Source of the DNA: Ardenticatenaceae bacterium
GTDB lineage: Bacteria > Chloroflexota > Anaerolineae > Promineifilales > Promineifilaceae
DNA: 64,000 nt
NCBI GenBank assembly: GCA_011525915.1
Contig: WYBM01000030.1
Location: forward strand, 62,001 to 126,000
Direction: 5' to 3'
The translations under genes were made by a program, and so were the position numbers. A model generated the notes under the pieces. That model worked only from the letters and a program-made list of their open reading frames with translations. It did not search any database and was not told the DNA's origin. Positions 25,683 through 34,183 of this stretch are shown one piece after another. Position 1 is the first letter of the stretch. Each line of letters opens with the position of its first letter.

Positions 25683-26615
25683 TTAAAGTGGCTTACTGAG
25701 GTATTTTAGACCGTTATCCGGCAAGACGGTAACAAATACACCCTTTTGGTTTTCGCGGGCCACCTGAACAGTGGCCGCCACCGCCGCCGCCGCGGAGGGG
25801 CCCACCAGAATGCCTTCCTTCTGAGCCAGGATTTTCATCATGTGGCGGGCGTCATCGGCGGTTACGGCCGTGTTACCATCGGCCAGAGTCTCGTCATAAA
25901 TAGCCGGGCGGATAGCCGTAGGCATATGCTTAAGGCCAGAAATGCCCTCATGAGCAGTGGCCGGATGGGCGGCAATGCACTGCACGCCAGGGGCCAGCTC
26001 CCGCAGACGCAGGGTGATGCCGGTAAATGTACCGGCAGAACCAAGTGTACAGATGAAGTGGGTGACACGGCCGTCTGTTTGGGCCCATATCTCTTCCCCC
26101 ATTGGCAGCGCCGCCTGCCAGTTGGCTGGGTTATCATATTGGTTGGCATAAAAGAGCGTAGCGTCTTCTGTTGCCATGTGCCGGGCCAGTTCAATAGCGC
26201 CATCAGAACCGGCGGCCGCCTCAGAAAAAACCAGGTCAATGCCGTATTGTTGTAAAATAGCAATCCGTTCCGGGCTGGCGCTGGCTGGCAGCACGATCTT
26301 CAGTTTATAACCGCGGGCTGTGCCGAACATAGCATAGGCAATGCCCATATTGCCGGAAGTAGAATCCAAAATGGTCATACCTGGCCACAGATGACCCTTT
26401 TGCTCAGCCACCTGAATGATGCCCAAGGCTGCTCGATCCTTCACCGAACCACTGGGATTAAACCACTCCGCTTTGGCGCAGAGTTGTATGGTGGATGGTA
26501 GGCCACAAGCCGCGGCCGTACGCTGTAAGTTCAGCAGTGGTGTATTCCCTACCTGGCTTTCCAGACTACCCGGCGCAAACTGTGTCTTTGTGAAATGATC
26601 TGGTATTGTCAACAT
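25683..26615 (-). CDS. Cysteine synthase (CysK/CysM family), copy 2
   Basis: This 310-residue paralogue of the gene at 23481 has the canonical NPSGSVKDRAAL lysine motif, DSTSGNMGIAYAMFG, a GSAGTFTG phosphate loop and VLPDNGLKYLSKPL at the end. Because copy 2 keeps the Asp that copy 1 lost, the two may differ in sulfur donor or substrate. The start ATG 26615 has TATACT exactly six bases upstream and no ribosome-binding site, pointing to a leaderless mRNA. Cystathionine beta-synthase-like activity cannot be excluded. Confidence 0.9.
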   Translation of the reverse strand: MLTIPDHFTKTQFAPGSLESQVGNTPLLNLQRTAAACGLPSTIQLCAKAEWFNPSGSVKDRAALGIIQVAEQKGHLWPGMTILDSTSGNMGIAYAMFGTARGYKLKIVLPASASPERIAILQQYGIDLVFSEAAAGSDGAIELARHMATEDATLFYANQYDNPANWQAALPMGEEIWAQTDGRVTHFICTLGSAGTFTGITLRLRELAPGVQCIAAHPATAHEGISGLKHMPTAIRPAIYDETLADGNTAVTADDARHMMKILAQKEGILVGPSAAAAVAATVQVARENQKGVFVTVLPDNGLKYLSKPL

Positions 26616-26621
26616 GCAGGT

Positions 26622-26627
26622 AGTATA
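26622..26627 (-). promoter_or_regulatory. TATACT box, leaderless promoter of cysteine synthase copy 2
   Basis: TATACT on the minus strand is followed by six bases (ACCTGC) and the ATG. No good -35 is visible at 16-18 bases. Confidence 0.5.
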
Positions 26628-26827
26628 AAATTGGCCTCAAGGTAAAGCTATTGTCATGCAAAACATCGATTCTATCTATAGTGAACATAGTTTTTAACTA
26701 TCTTGGCTTGTTTGCCAGGACACTAACAGTTCCTATACACTGCCTCTTACTTATAGCAATTTGGTCAACCTACCGTGGGGTTTCACCATTTACACCCCAG
26801 GAGGTTATGTTCAAAAGGAGAGTGTTC

Positions 26828-27583
26828 ATGGACAAACAGGTGATTCAAGCACAGTTTGGGGCCAATGCTGCAGCCTATATCACCAGCCATCCCCACGCTA
26901 AAGGGGCCAGTTTAGCCCGCCTGGTGGCGTTGGTCCCGGCAGAAGCAGACTGGGACGTGTTAGACATCGCCACAGCCGCCGGGCACACGGCGTTTGCCTT
27001 TGCGCCCCATGTGGCCCATGTTTGGGCGACAGACATCACCGATGAAATGCTAGACATTGCCCGGCAGCAAGCCCAGGCGCGCAGTGTCACCAACGTAACG
27101 GTAGAATATGCTGACGCTGAAGCGTTGCCCTACCCAGACGGCCGTTTCCACCTGGTCACCTGCCGCATAGCGGCCCATCACTTTGGTGAAGTGGCCCCTT
27201 TCATAAATGAAGCGACACGTGTACTGCGGCCCGGCGGCCGGCTGGCGGTGGTAGATAATGTAGTGCCTCCCGGATCGGCTGGTGATTATGTCAACGCATT
27301 TGAGAAGTTCCGGGATCCCAGCCACGGCCGCTGCCTGAGCATGGCAGAATGGCATGAAGCCTTTTTGGCAGCCGGGCTGACCATCGAAAATGAAGAAGTG
27401 CTGGACAAGCAGATGGTCTTGGAAAATTGGGCCGCCCGCCATGATGCCCTCACACGGCGTTATTTGCGCGCCATGCTCCTAGAGGCCAGTGAGCCGGTGG
27501 CCGCCTTTCTGCGGCCCCAAACGACCGGCGATGATACCTTTTTCACCTTACGTGAAGGCCTTATCATTGGTCGTAAACGGTGA
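26828..27583 (+). CDS. Class I SAM-dependent methyltransferase (UbiE/type 11)
   Basis: This 251-residue protein has the SAM-binding fold: motif I LDIATAAGHTAFAFA (Gly-poor variant of DxGxGxG), acidic ATDITDEMLDIA, motif II YADAEALPYPDGRFHLVTCRIAAHHF and the post-motif RVLRPGGRLAVVDN. The start ATG 26828 has AAGGAG with ideal spacing. The methyl acceptor is unknown: no quinone or menaquinone genes lie nearby. The gene is divergent from cysteine synthase copy 2, and the 26628-26820 gap shows no other feature than that gene's promoter. Confidence 0.88.
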   Translation: MDKQVIQAQFGANAAAYITSHPHAKGASLARLVALVPAEADWDVLDIATAAGHTAFAFAPHVAHVWATDITDEMLDIARQQAQARSVTNVTVEYADAEALPYPDGRFHLVTCRIAAHHFGEVAPFINEATRVLRPGGRLAVVDNVVPPGSAGDYVNAFEKFRDPSHGRCLSMAEWHEAFLAAGLTIENEEVLDKQMVLENWAARHDALTRRYLRAMLLEASEPVAAFLRPQTTGDDTFFTLREGLIIGRKR

Positions 27584-27601
27584 GAGCTGCGAGCCTGGCC
27601 A

Positions 27602-28546
27602 CTATGCCAGAACCGCTACCGTCACCTTTTCTGAAAGTTGCAACACATGGGCCAGGCTTAAGGTGCCCCCGCCCACAGACATGGCGTTCGCCGAACCAGC
27701 GGCAACAGCCTGCCGCAGCATGCCTGGCCCACTTTCTGCTCCGGCCAGTGCCTGTAACAAACCAGCTAAAAAAGCATCACCGCTGCCCACACTGCTTACT
27801 ACCCGGATGGGCGGTGGCTGGCCCCACCAAATGCCATCATCATTGGCCAAAACGGCCCCCTGATCACCTAAGGTTAAGACAACGGTGCGAACACCCATCT
27901 GGCGCAGCCGCAGCACGGCCGTATGTGCCCAGGTCACTCTTTCGGCAGCCAGTGGGGGAGCGGATTGGCCCAACAACTCAGCCGCCTCAAACACATTTAC
28001 CTTCACCCCATCGGGCCTGGCTCGCATAGCCGTCTGTAAAGGGGGGCCACTGGTATCCACCCAGACCTGGCAGCCTGTGCGTTTCACGGCCGTTATCAAG
28101 TCTGCCGGCGCTTCATCCGGGCAGCCTGGGGGCAAACTGCCGCACAGGCACACAGCCTGCGCCTGGTCAGCCATCCGCACCACATCTGTGGTCCATTGCG
28201 CCCACACGTCGGCGCTAATGATCGGGCCGGGTTCATTGATGACGGTGGCATCCTGATTTTCGGGGGCGAGGATGACACAGGTGCGGGTTTCTGCGGCGGT
28301 CCACGTCCAAACAGCCTCCATGGCTTCAGCGGCGGCATAGTCAGCCAGGAGACGGCCGTGGTACCCGCCCAACAGCCCCATTGCCAGCGGGCTGCCGCCT
28401 AATGTCTTTAAGGCGCGGGCCACATTCAGCCCCTTGCCACCGGCCGTCACCAGCGTTTGTGTGGCCCGGTGCACTTCCCCCGGCCGCAAGGCAGGGATCA
28501 TCAGGGTGCGGTCAAGGGCGGGGTTGGGGGTGAGGGTAAGGATCAT
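27602..28546 (-). CDS. PfkB-family hexose-phosphate kinase (1-phosphofructokinase/tagatose-6-phosphate kinase-like)
   Basis: This 314-residue ribokinase-fold enzyme has the LacC/FruK N-terminus MILTLTPNPALDRTL, TAGGKGLNVARALKTLG, LCGSLPPG, KVNVFEAAELLG and the catalytic-Asp motif SSVGSGDAFLAGLL (GSGD in place of GAGD). In its locus (LacD-like aldolase, SIS isomerase, DeoR regulator) it most plausibly phosphorylates tagatose 6-phosphate to the 1,6-bisphosphate. The start lies 2 bases after the stop of the next kinase, so translation is probably coupled. It is the last gene of the sugar locus. Confidence 0.88.
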   Translation of the reverse strand: MILTLTPNPALDRTLMIPALRPGEVHRATQTLVTAGGKGLNVARALKTLGGSPLAMGLLGGYHGRLLADYAAAEAMEAVWTWTAAETRTCVILAPENQDATVINEPGPIISADVWAQWTTDVVRMADQAQAVCLCGSLPPGCPDEAPADLITAVKRTGCQVWVDTSGPPLQTAMRARPDGVKVNVFEAAELLGQSAPPLAAERVTWAHTAVLRLRQMGVRTVVLTLGDQGAVLANDDGIWWGQPPPIRVVSSVGSGDAFLAGLLQALAGAESGPGMLRQAVAAGSANAMSVGGGTLSLAHVLQLSEKVTVAVLA

Positions 28547-28548
28547 GG

Positions 28549-29493
28549 TTAGGGGGTGAGGCGTGACGACAAGGGTAGGCCTAATCCTAAATCAGCAATC
28601 TCCGCCAGCGTTGGCTGAGCGGCAGTGCCGCCAGGGGCGCGCGTAGATAGAGAGCCACAAACCAGAGCCAGTTGCAGGCTTTGGACCGGCAGCCAGCGGT
28701 GGATATAGCCATACAGAAAGCCGGCGTTGAAGGAGTCACCAGCACCGACCGTGTCTATAACTTGAACGGGATACGGCCGCAGCCTGACCACCTCCCCTCC
28801 CTGTTGCACCAACCCGCCATCAGCGCCCAACTTCACCGCCAACGTAGGCACTGTGCGCGCCAACTTAGCCAGGGCAGCCTCTAGGGTAGCGCCAGCCGCC
28901 AGCCGCTGCGCCTCAGCAGCATTGGGTAACAAGACATCACAGTAAGGTAGAACTTGCTGCACCTGCCACCGTTCTTGTGGGTCCCAGTTGGTATCCAACG
29001 ACGTGGTCACCCCCTGGGCACGGGCAGCGGCAAAGAGGTCAGGCAAACCGTCACGCAGGCCATCGAGCAAAAAATAACTGCCCACGTGCAAGTGGCGGGT
29101 TTGGGTCAGCAATGCCCGGTTGATCTGTGACGGCCGTAAAGCCGCTATAGCTCCAGGAAAAGTAAGCATGGCCCGGTCACCGTCAGGCTGTACCAAAATA
29201 AGGGTGAAGCCGGTTTGTAGATCTGGCACAATGAGGCAGTGGGCAACATCAATCCCCCGCCCTTGCATAGCGGTGAGCATGTAACGGCCATAAAGATCAT
29301 CCCCCACTACACCCACAAAGGCCACCTTCAGCCCCAGCCTGGCCGCGCCACAAGCGGTAATTACAGCCGAAGCACCTATGGTCAGTTCGGCCGTTTCCAC
29401 CGTCTTTTCCACCTGGCCAAAGGTAGGCATGACGTCCGCACCGCGCAAAATCATGTCTGGGTTAATTTCGCCGACAATCAGCAAGTCATACAT
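28549..29493 (-). CDS. PfkB-family sugar kinase
   Basis: This 314-residue ribokinase-like kinase shows [61 protein letters not shown] and the catalytic motif [16 protein letters not shown]. It is only distantly similar to its neighbour kinase, so it probably acts on a different sugar, for example the free hexose or hexosamine released by the GH4 enzyme. No ribosome-binding site is obvious before ATG 29493. Substrate assignment is an inference from context only. Confidence 0.85.
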   Translation of the reverse strand: MYDLLIVGEINPDMILRGADVMPTFGQVEKTVETAELTIGASAVITACGAARLGLKVAFVGVVGDDLYGRYMLTAMQGRGIDVAHCLIVPDLQTGFTLILVQPDGDRAMLTFPGAIAALRPSQINRALLTQTRHLHVGSYFLLDGLRDGLPDLFAAARAQGVTTSLDTNWDPQERWQVQQVLPYCDVLLPNAAEAQRLAAGATLEAALAKLARTVPTLAVKLGADGGLVQQGGEVVRLRPYPVQVIDTVGAGDSFNAGFLYGYIHRWLPVQSLQLALVCGSLSTRAPGGTAAQPTLAEIADLGLGLPLSSRLTP

Positions 29494-29505
29494 AGCTTAA
29501 TCATG

Positions 29506-29549
29506 GAGATCGGAGACGGGCGATAAAGCCTTGCCTGATCTCCGATCTC
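29506..29549. repeat. Gene-boundary hairpin between aldolase and kinase
   Basis: GAGATCGGAGA (29506-29516) and TCTCCGATCTC (29539-29549) form a perfect 11-bp stem with a 22-base loop. The stem starts at the aldolase stop codon. There is no T-run, so it may act in mRNA processing or stability rather than termination. Confidence 0.7.
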
Positions 29550-30521
29550 TCAATAACGTTTATACCAATCTAGCGGCACACTGTCTGCCAGATGGGGATG
29601 AAACGCCGTCCAGGCACGGCCATACTGCCCAATCACATCGACCAGGCGGGCCATACGGTCACGAGCGGTGGTTTGCAGGAAGTGGGTGCGGGCGGCACCG
29701 CTGAATGCTACAGCTTCTTTCCAGACAGCACGGCCGGCCAGCACGCCGCTGGCGCCGTTCTGGCAAGCCACGGCCGTTTGCCGTTCAAACTGCTCAAAGT
29801 TAACACCAGCACTCAACAGCACCCAGGGGGTGGTGCTGGCCGCCGACAATGCCGCACACGCCGCAGCCCACACCGCTTCATCTGGCTCTTCTTGAATGTC
29901 CAGTGGGAATTCTGCTTTGAGAATGTCTACCCCCAGGGGCGTCAGGCGGCGGGCTGTTTCCACTACCACGGCCCGTTTTTCAGCCGACGACAGCTTCTTG
30001 GCCGCAGGATCAGTAGCAAAAGAGAGCGGCTCCAGAAAAAACGGCAGGTCATGAACACAACATGCTTCGGCCACCTGCTGTACCAGCGCTTCCTGAGCGG
30101 CGGCATTGCGGGCTTCCGGATGGTAGTAGATAAGCAGCTTCACGGCCGTGCCGCCCATGCGGGCAATCTTTTCTACACTCCAGCCGGGTAATATCTGGCT
30201 GCGGCGGGCAGTGGGTTCGTCGGTGTAGCCAGTGGCTTCCACAGCCACCAACAACCCGGTAGCACCGGGTATGACGCCTGCGGCCACACAATGGGCGGCC
30301 CCTACTTCTGGGTCTAACAATACGGCCGTGGCCGACCTGCCCAGGGCCGCTATGACCTCTACCTTAAATGCAGCCATATCGGCGTCGGTCACGCTGGCAG
30401 GGTTGGCCGGATTAAGCGCGCGGCGCAAATTATTACGATGATCCAGAGCTAACATCGTAAAACGGCCGTCTGCCCCGGCACACTGCTGTAAACGTCTGAT
30501 TTTACCAACCGTTAATGCCAT
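29550..30521 (-). CDS. Tagatose-1,6-bisphosphate aldolase-like protein (LacD family)
   Basis: This 323-residue class I (Schiff-base) aldolase of the DeoC/LacD fold has FTMLALDHRNNLRRAL, LLVAVEATGYTD, a candidate catalytic Lys in GTAVKLLIYYHPEA, FFLEPLSF, DILKAEFPLD and VLLSAGVNFEQF. LacD splits tagatose 1,6-bisphosphate to dihydroxyacetone phosphate and glyceraldehyde 3-phosphate. GGAG six bases upstream sets ATG 30521. With the two PfkB kinases and the SIS protein it completes a tagatose-phosphate route. Confidence 0.88.
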   Translation of the reverse strand: MALTVGKIRRLQQCAGADGRFTMLALDHRNNLRRALNPANPASVTDADMAAFKVEVIAALGRSATAVLLDPEVGAAHCVAAGVIPGATGLLVAVEATGYTDEPTARRSQILPGWSVEKIARMGGTAVKLLIYYHPEARNAAAQEALVQQVAEACCVHDLPFFLEPLSFATDPAAKKLSSAEKRAVVVETARRLTPLGVDILKAEFPLDIQEEPDEAVWAAACAALSAASTTPWVLLSAGVNFEQFERQTAVACQNGASGVLAGRAVWKEAVAFSGAARTHFLQTTARDRMARLVDVIGQYGRAWTAFHPHLADSVPLDWYKRY

Positions 30522-30537
30522 ACATTTCTCCCTAATA

Positions 30538-30566
30538 GCGCCAGGCATAAAGCATATGCCTGGCGC
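30538..30566. repeat. Perfect 12-bp hairpin before the aldolase gene
   Basis: GCGCCAGGCATA and TATGCCTGGCGC with a 5-base loop lie between the beta-helix gene stop and the aldolase ribosome-binding site. No T-run follows on the minus strand. It may protect or separate the downstream mRNA. Confidence 0.65.
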
Positions 30567-30578
30567 CTACGAATCTCC

Positions 30579-32651
30579 TTATCTTACTTCATCCGCCCCT
30601 CTATCAATGACATTTTGAATGCGGGCGTCGCCGTCAATATCCACACTACCTGCCTCTACCAGGTTTTGGCCGCTGTTAATAGCAGGTGAACTGTTTTGTA
30701 AATGCAAGTTGGGGGCGGAGATGCTAACAAACAACGGGTCCTGCCCTATCAGCCCCTGGGCGTCATTGCCTGACCCACTCTGGTAAGCAGCAAAGTTACT
30801 GTAGGTAACATTTTTCCAGATCCACGTCCCATTTGTGCCGCCGCCACTGGCATAATACAAGTTGTAGTTCACGGTATTGTTGCTCATAACAGGACTCCAG
30901 CTTTCGATAAATCGCCGGTTACCGGTGGCGTAAAAGATGTTGTTCTTGATAACATTGTTGCGCGTGTCATACTGTACATACAATTCCGCGCCCCAGTCTC
31001 CCTGGGTATGGTTGTTGTAGAAGGTGTTGTTCACCACCACGCAGTTTTCAGTGCTGCCACGGTTGGTATCATAGCCCCCCATGGCCAGGCCTGCCTGCGT
31101 ATTGCTGTAAACAAAGTTATTGCGCACGGTCACATAGCTGGTAGCCCGGCCCGCGTGTTCGCTGGCAATTTCAATGCCTAAATTGCAGTGGTGTAAGATA
31201 TTGTTTTCAACGATGATGCGTGTGCCACCATCGACATAGACACAGCCAGCGCTGCGGTCATTGCCATAGGCGGGGTTGCCAAAGGTGTTAATGTTATAAA
31301 CATGGTTACCCGCAATCAATCCATCCCGGGCCTGATCATTGCTGGGCGCAGTGCCTTCAAACCCGATAGCGTCTATGCCAATGTTGTTGCTGTCACGCAC
31401 AATGTTGTTGGTCACTTGCCAGTATTGCACGTTGCCATTGATGACCAGCGCTTCACTGGAACCAAGTACCAAAGCATACAGTTCATTGCCATCTATAATG
31501 ATGTTGTTGGCAGCTTGAGACCCAGAGGTGCCATGAACGGCAATGCCGTGGGCGTCAGTGCCGTTGGCCCCGTTGCGGTTATTTTCAATGTTATGAATGG
31601 TGTTATTGCGTAGTTCGATGTGATGCGCGGTGCCATAGATGCGAATACCCACGGGCACACGATTGCTTGCGCTTGTTTTGTAGTTTCGCAGCTCAAAATT
31701 ACGCAAAATGAGGTACTGCTGGGAAGTGATCATAAACAGGCCAGTTTCGGCCGCCGGGACGGTGATACCGGTGCCATCTACCACGGCCGTTTCCCCCGGA
31801 TAGCTCTGAAAGGTGATATAGCTGCCAGCCGTACCGGAAACCGTAAAGGTTACTTTTTCATTATAGACGCCGCCGCGCACACATACCGTGCTGCCCGCAC
31901 TTACCGTATTGGCTGACTTTTGGATGGTGCGCCAGGGGGAAGTTAACGTGCCGGAATTGTTGTCATTGCCGGTGGTAGCCACATAATGGGTGCAGCCGCC
32001 AGGAGGGGGTGTGGCCGGTGGCGTCGATGGTATCGTGGTGGGTGTGGGGGGTACGGCCGTGGGCGTGCTGGTAGCGCTGCTGCTGGTCAGGATAACCGCT
32101 TCATAATCAAGGTCGGCATTATCGCTGCTATTATTAGATTGCAGGCGGATGCGAATCTGGCGCGTACTGCTGTTGACATAATGGCTCATTGTACCACCGG
32201 CGTTAAAGGTAAAAAGCGTCCAGCCATTCCAACTGCCCCCACTATTATTACCCAAGTTAACCCAGGATGACGTGTTCCAGTTATAAATTCGCCATGTCCA
32301 GGTTTGCTCGCTGATTCCAGGGCCCAGGTAATTGGCTTTTACCTGAATGCCGGTGATGGCCGAAATGGCAAGGCTGCCGGGAACAGTGTAGGTGCGGTAA
32401 CCTTGATATTGGGTTGTACCAGGGGTTGTAAACTCCACATACTTATTCCAGTTGTTCTGAGAACCTGATTGATCCTGCACGTGCAGGTTGGTGACCGGCT
32501 GGCCGCCGTCGCCTCCTTGTGTGGTGGTATAAGCATTGGGCAGCAAGATGGTGGTGGCGGCCTGGGCCGATGAGGATGCAGTTAAAAAGAGGGCAACCAA
32601 CACGATGATATACAAAACAATAAGCGGTAATCCCATACGGTAACGAGTCAT
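30579..32651 (-). CDS. Secreted right-handed parallel beta-helix protein with N-terminal carbohydrate-binding-like domain
   Basis: This protein of about 690 residues has a signal peptide (hydrophobic LIVLYIIVLVALFLTA then ASSSAQA), a beta-sandwich-like N-terminal domain (about 35-205), a Thr/Pro linker (about 210-235) and a long beta-helix domain starting HYVATTGNDNNSGTLTSPWRTIQ, with many repeated N-N-I/N-x-F turns, ending in a Q-anchor-like segment (SPAINSGQNLV..DIDGDARI). This architecture is shared by pectate-lyase-like enzymes and by NosD-type proteins. Catalytic residues cannot be named with confidence. ATG 32651 is favoured by GGAG seven bases upstream. Confidence 0.85.
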   Translation of the reverse strand: MTRYRMGLPLIVLYIIVLVALFLTASSSAQAATTILLPNAYTTTQGGDGGQPVTNLHVQDQSGSQNNWNKYVEFTTPGTTQYQGYRTYTVPGSLAISAITGIQVKANYLGPGISEQTWTWRIYNWNTSSWVNLGNNSGGSWNGWTLFTFNAGGTMSHYVNSSTRQIRIRLQSNNSSDNADLDYEAVILTSSSATSTPTAVPPTPTTIPSTPPATPPPGGCTHYVATTGNDNNSGTLTSPWRTIQKSANTVSAGSTVCVRGGVYNEKVTFTVSGTAGSYITFQSYPGETAVVDGTGITVPAAETGLFMITSQQYLILRNFELRNYKTSASNRVPVGIRIYGTAHHIELRNNTIHNIENNRNGANGTDAHGIAVHGTSGSQAANNIIIDGNELYALVLGSSEALVINGNVQYWQVTNNIVRDSNNIGIDAIGFEGTAPSNDQARDGLIAGNHVYNINTFGNPAYGNDRSAGCVYVDGGTRIIVENNILHHCNLGIEIASEHAGRATSYVTVRNNFVYSNTQAGLAMGGYDTNRGSTENCVVVNNTFYNNHTQGDWGAELYVQYDTRNNVIKNNIFYATGNRRFIESWSPVMSNNTVNYNLYYASGGGTNGTWIWKNVTYSNFAAYQSGSGNDAQGLIGQDPLFVSISAPNLHLQNSSPAINSGQNLVEAGSVDIDGDARIQNVIDRGADEVR

Positions 32652-32859
32652 GGCCAATCTCCTTGTTTGAATGATTGTCTATAGCGTATTGAGATAGCCG
32701 TGACACCACGCAATGCGCGTGCCAGACAGGGACACGGCCGAGCAAATAGGGTGAAGCGTACCCCGCCGACGCCTCTAGGTTTATGAATGTTAGGTCAGTT
32801 CACCTCCTCTACCATTAGCCAACGAGCAAACAGGCAGGTCGCCAGTGAGGCGTTAGCCA

Positions 32860-34173
32860 CTATTGTTGGAGGAAATCGGGCAGGTAGTCACGCTGCGCCT
32901 CAGCCATGTCATCAAACATGGCCCGGATTTCGGCCAGAGAGCAAACGGCCGCTGTCAGTGGATCCATCATCAAGGCATAGACGGCCGTTTCCCGGTCTTG
33001 TTCCAACACGGCCGTGGCCACCAAATCATGAAAGGCCATATGCTGGGCATCTAAAGCCGCCAGATGAGCGGGCAAGCGACCAAAGTGGGTTGGCTGAATG
33101 CCTTTTTTGTCTACCAGGCAGGCCACTTCAACCACACCATCATGCGGCAGGTTGTCAATCAGGCCGGTATTTAAAACGTTGCCATAGATAACGGCCGGCC
33201 GGCCTGTTTCTATGGCCTCAATAATGTACGAGGCAAACTCTGGGCCACGCTTCAGCTCAAATGCTTGCCGGCCGGAAAGCGTGTGCCGCAGTTCTTGAGC
33301 AGCTTCTGACAGCCAGGTGGGCCAGTTGTTGGCGTAAAAGCCGCTTTCACCTCGGTACCCAGACCGCATATACTTTTGGATGAGGTGGGGTCGTTTACGG
33401 AAGTACGGGGTGTATTCAGAGGTGTGGCCACTTGACTCCGTCACAAACGCGCCCAAATGTTTCATCATCTCAAAACGCACCGGGTCTTGTTCGTAGAGAT
33501 CAGGATTTTCGATGAGACGCTGTTTGAGCCGGGGGTACAAATCTGCACCGCCCCGTTCTAATTTTGTAAACCAGGCCAGGTGGTTAATGCCGGCCGCCCG
33601 CCACTCAATTTGCTCCCAGGGGATATCCAGGTAGGCAGCCAGCTGGTAGCTGGTATGCTGAATCGAGTGGCACAATCCCACAATGGGCAGGGAGGTGGCT
33701 CGCAGGCCAGCGAGCACGGTAAGGGACATGGGGTTGGTGTAATTTAACACCAGCGCCCGAGGAGCCAGGCGCTGCACATCGGCCAGAATGGCCAGCCAGG
33801 CGGGCAGCGTGCGCAGCGCCTTGAACAGCCCACCGGGGCCGATGGTGTCACCAATGCACTGGTCCACCCCATATTTGAGGGGGATGTCATAATCATGACG
33901 CACATTTTCGCGGCCAGCGACTTCAATGCTGTTAATAACATAATGGCTGCCAGGCAAGACTTTTGTGCGGTCAGTGCTGGCTTCTACTGTCCACGGCCGT
34001 CCACTTTTGGCAATCAAAAATTCGGCCATCTGGTGCGCCAGTTCCAGCCGCCCGGCGTGAATGTCTACCAGGGCAAACGTGCCGGTTTCTAACCCCGGCG
34101 TACACAAAATATCCCTCATTATTTCGGCAGCAAAGACAGCGCTGCCGGCACCAATCATCGTAATTTTGCTCAT
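32860..34173 (-). CDS. Glycoside hydrolase family 4 (alpha-galactosidase-like)
   Basis: This 437-residue NAD+- and Mn2+-dependent glycosidase has the Rossmann loop KITMIGAGSAVFAAE, VINSIEVAGRENVRHDYDIP, LNYTNPMSLTV, the metal Cys motif LCHSIQHTSYQL and AAGINHLAWF with the metal His. CHSIQ and GINH resemble MelA-type alpha-galactosidases more than alpha-glucosidases, but GH4 also includes galacturonidases. No signal peptide is present, so it acts in the cytoplasm on an imported oligosaccharide. It lies between two beta-helix protein genes and downstream of the ABC importer. Confidence 0.9.
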   Translation of the reverse strand: MSKITMIGAGSAVFAAEIMRDILCTPGLETGTFALVDIHAGRLELAHQMAEFLIAKSGRPWTVEASTDRTKVLPGSHYVINSIEVAGRENVRHDYDIPLKYGVDQCIGDTIGPGGLFKALRTLPAWLAILADVQRLAPRALVLNYTNPMSLTVLAGLRATSLPIVGLCHSIQHTSYQLAAYLDIPWEQIEWRAAGINHLAWFTKLERGGADLYPRLKQRLIENPDLYEQDPVRFEMMKHLGAFVTESSGHTSEYTPYFRKRPHLIQKYMRSGYRGESGFYANNWPTWLSEAAQELRHTLSGRQAFELKRGPEFASYIIEAIETGRPAVIYGNVLNTGLIDNLPHDGVVEVACLVDKKGIQPTHFGRLPAHLAALDAQHMAFHDLVATAVLEQDRETAVYALMMDPLTAAVCSLAEIRAMFDDMAEAQRDYLPDFLQQ

Positions 34174-34183
34174 TTCAGATTGT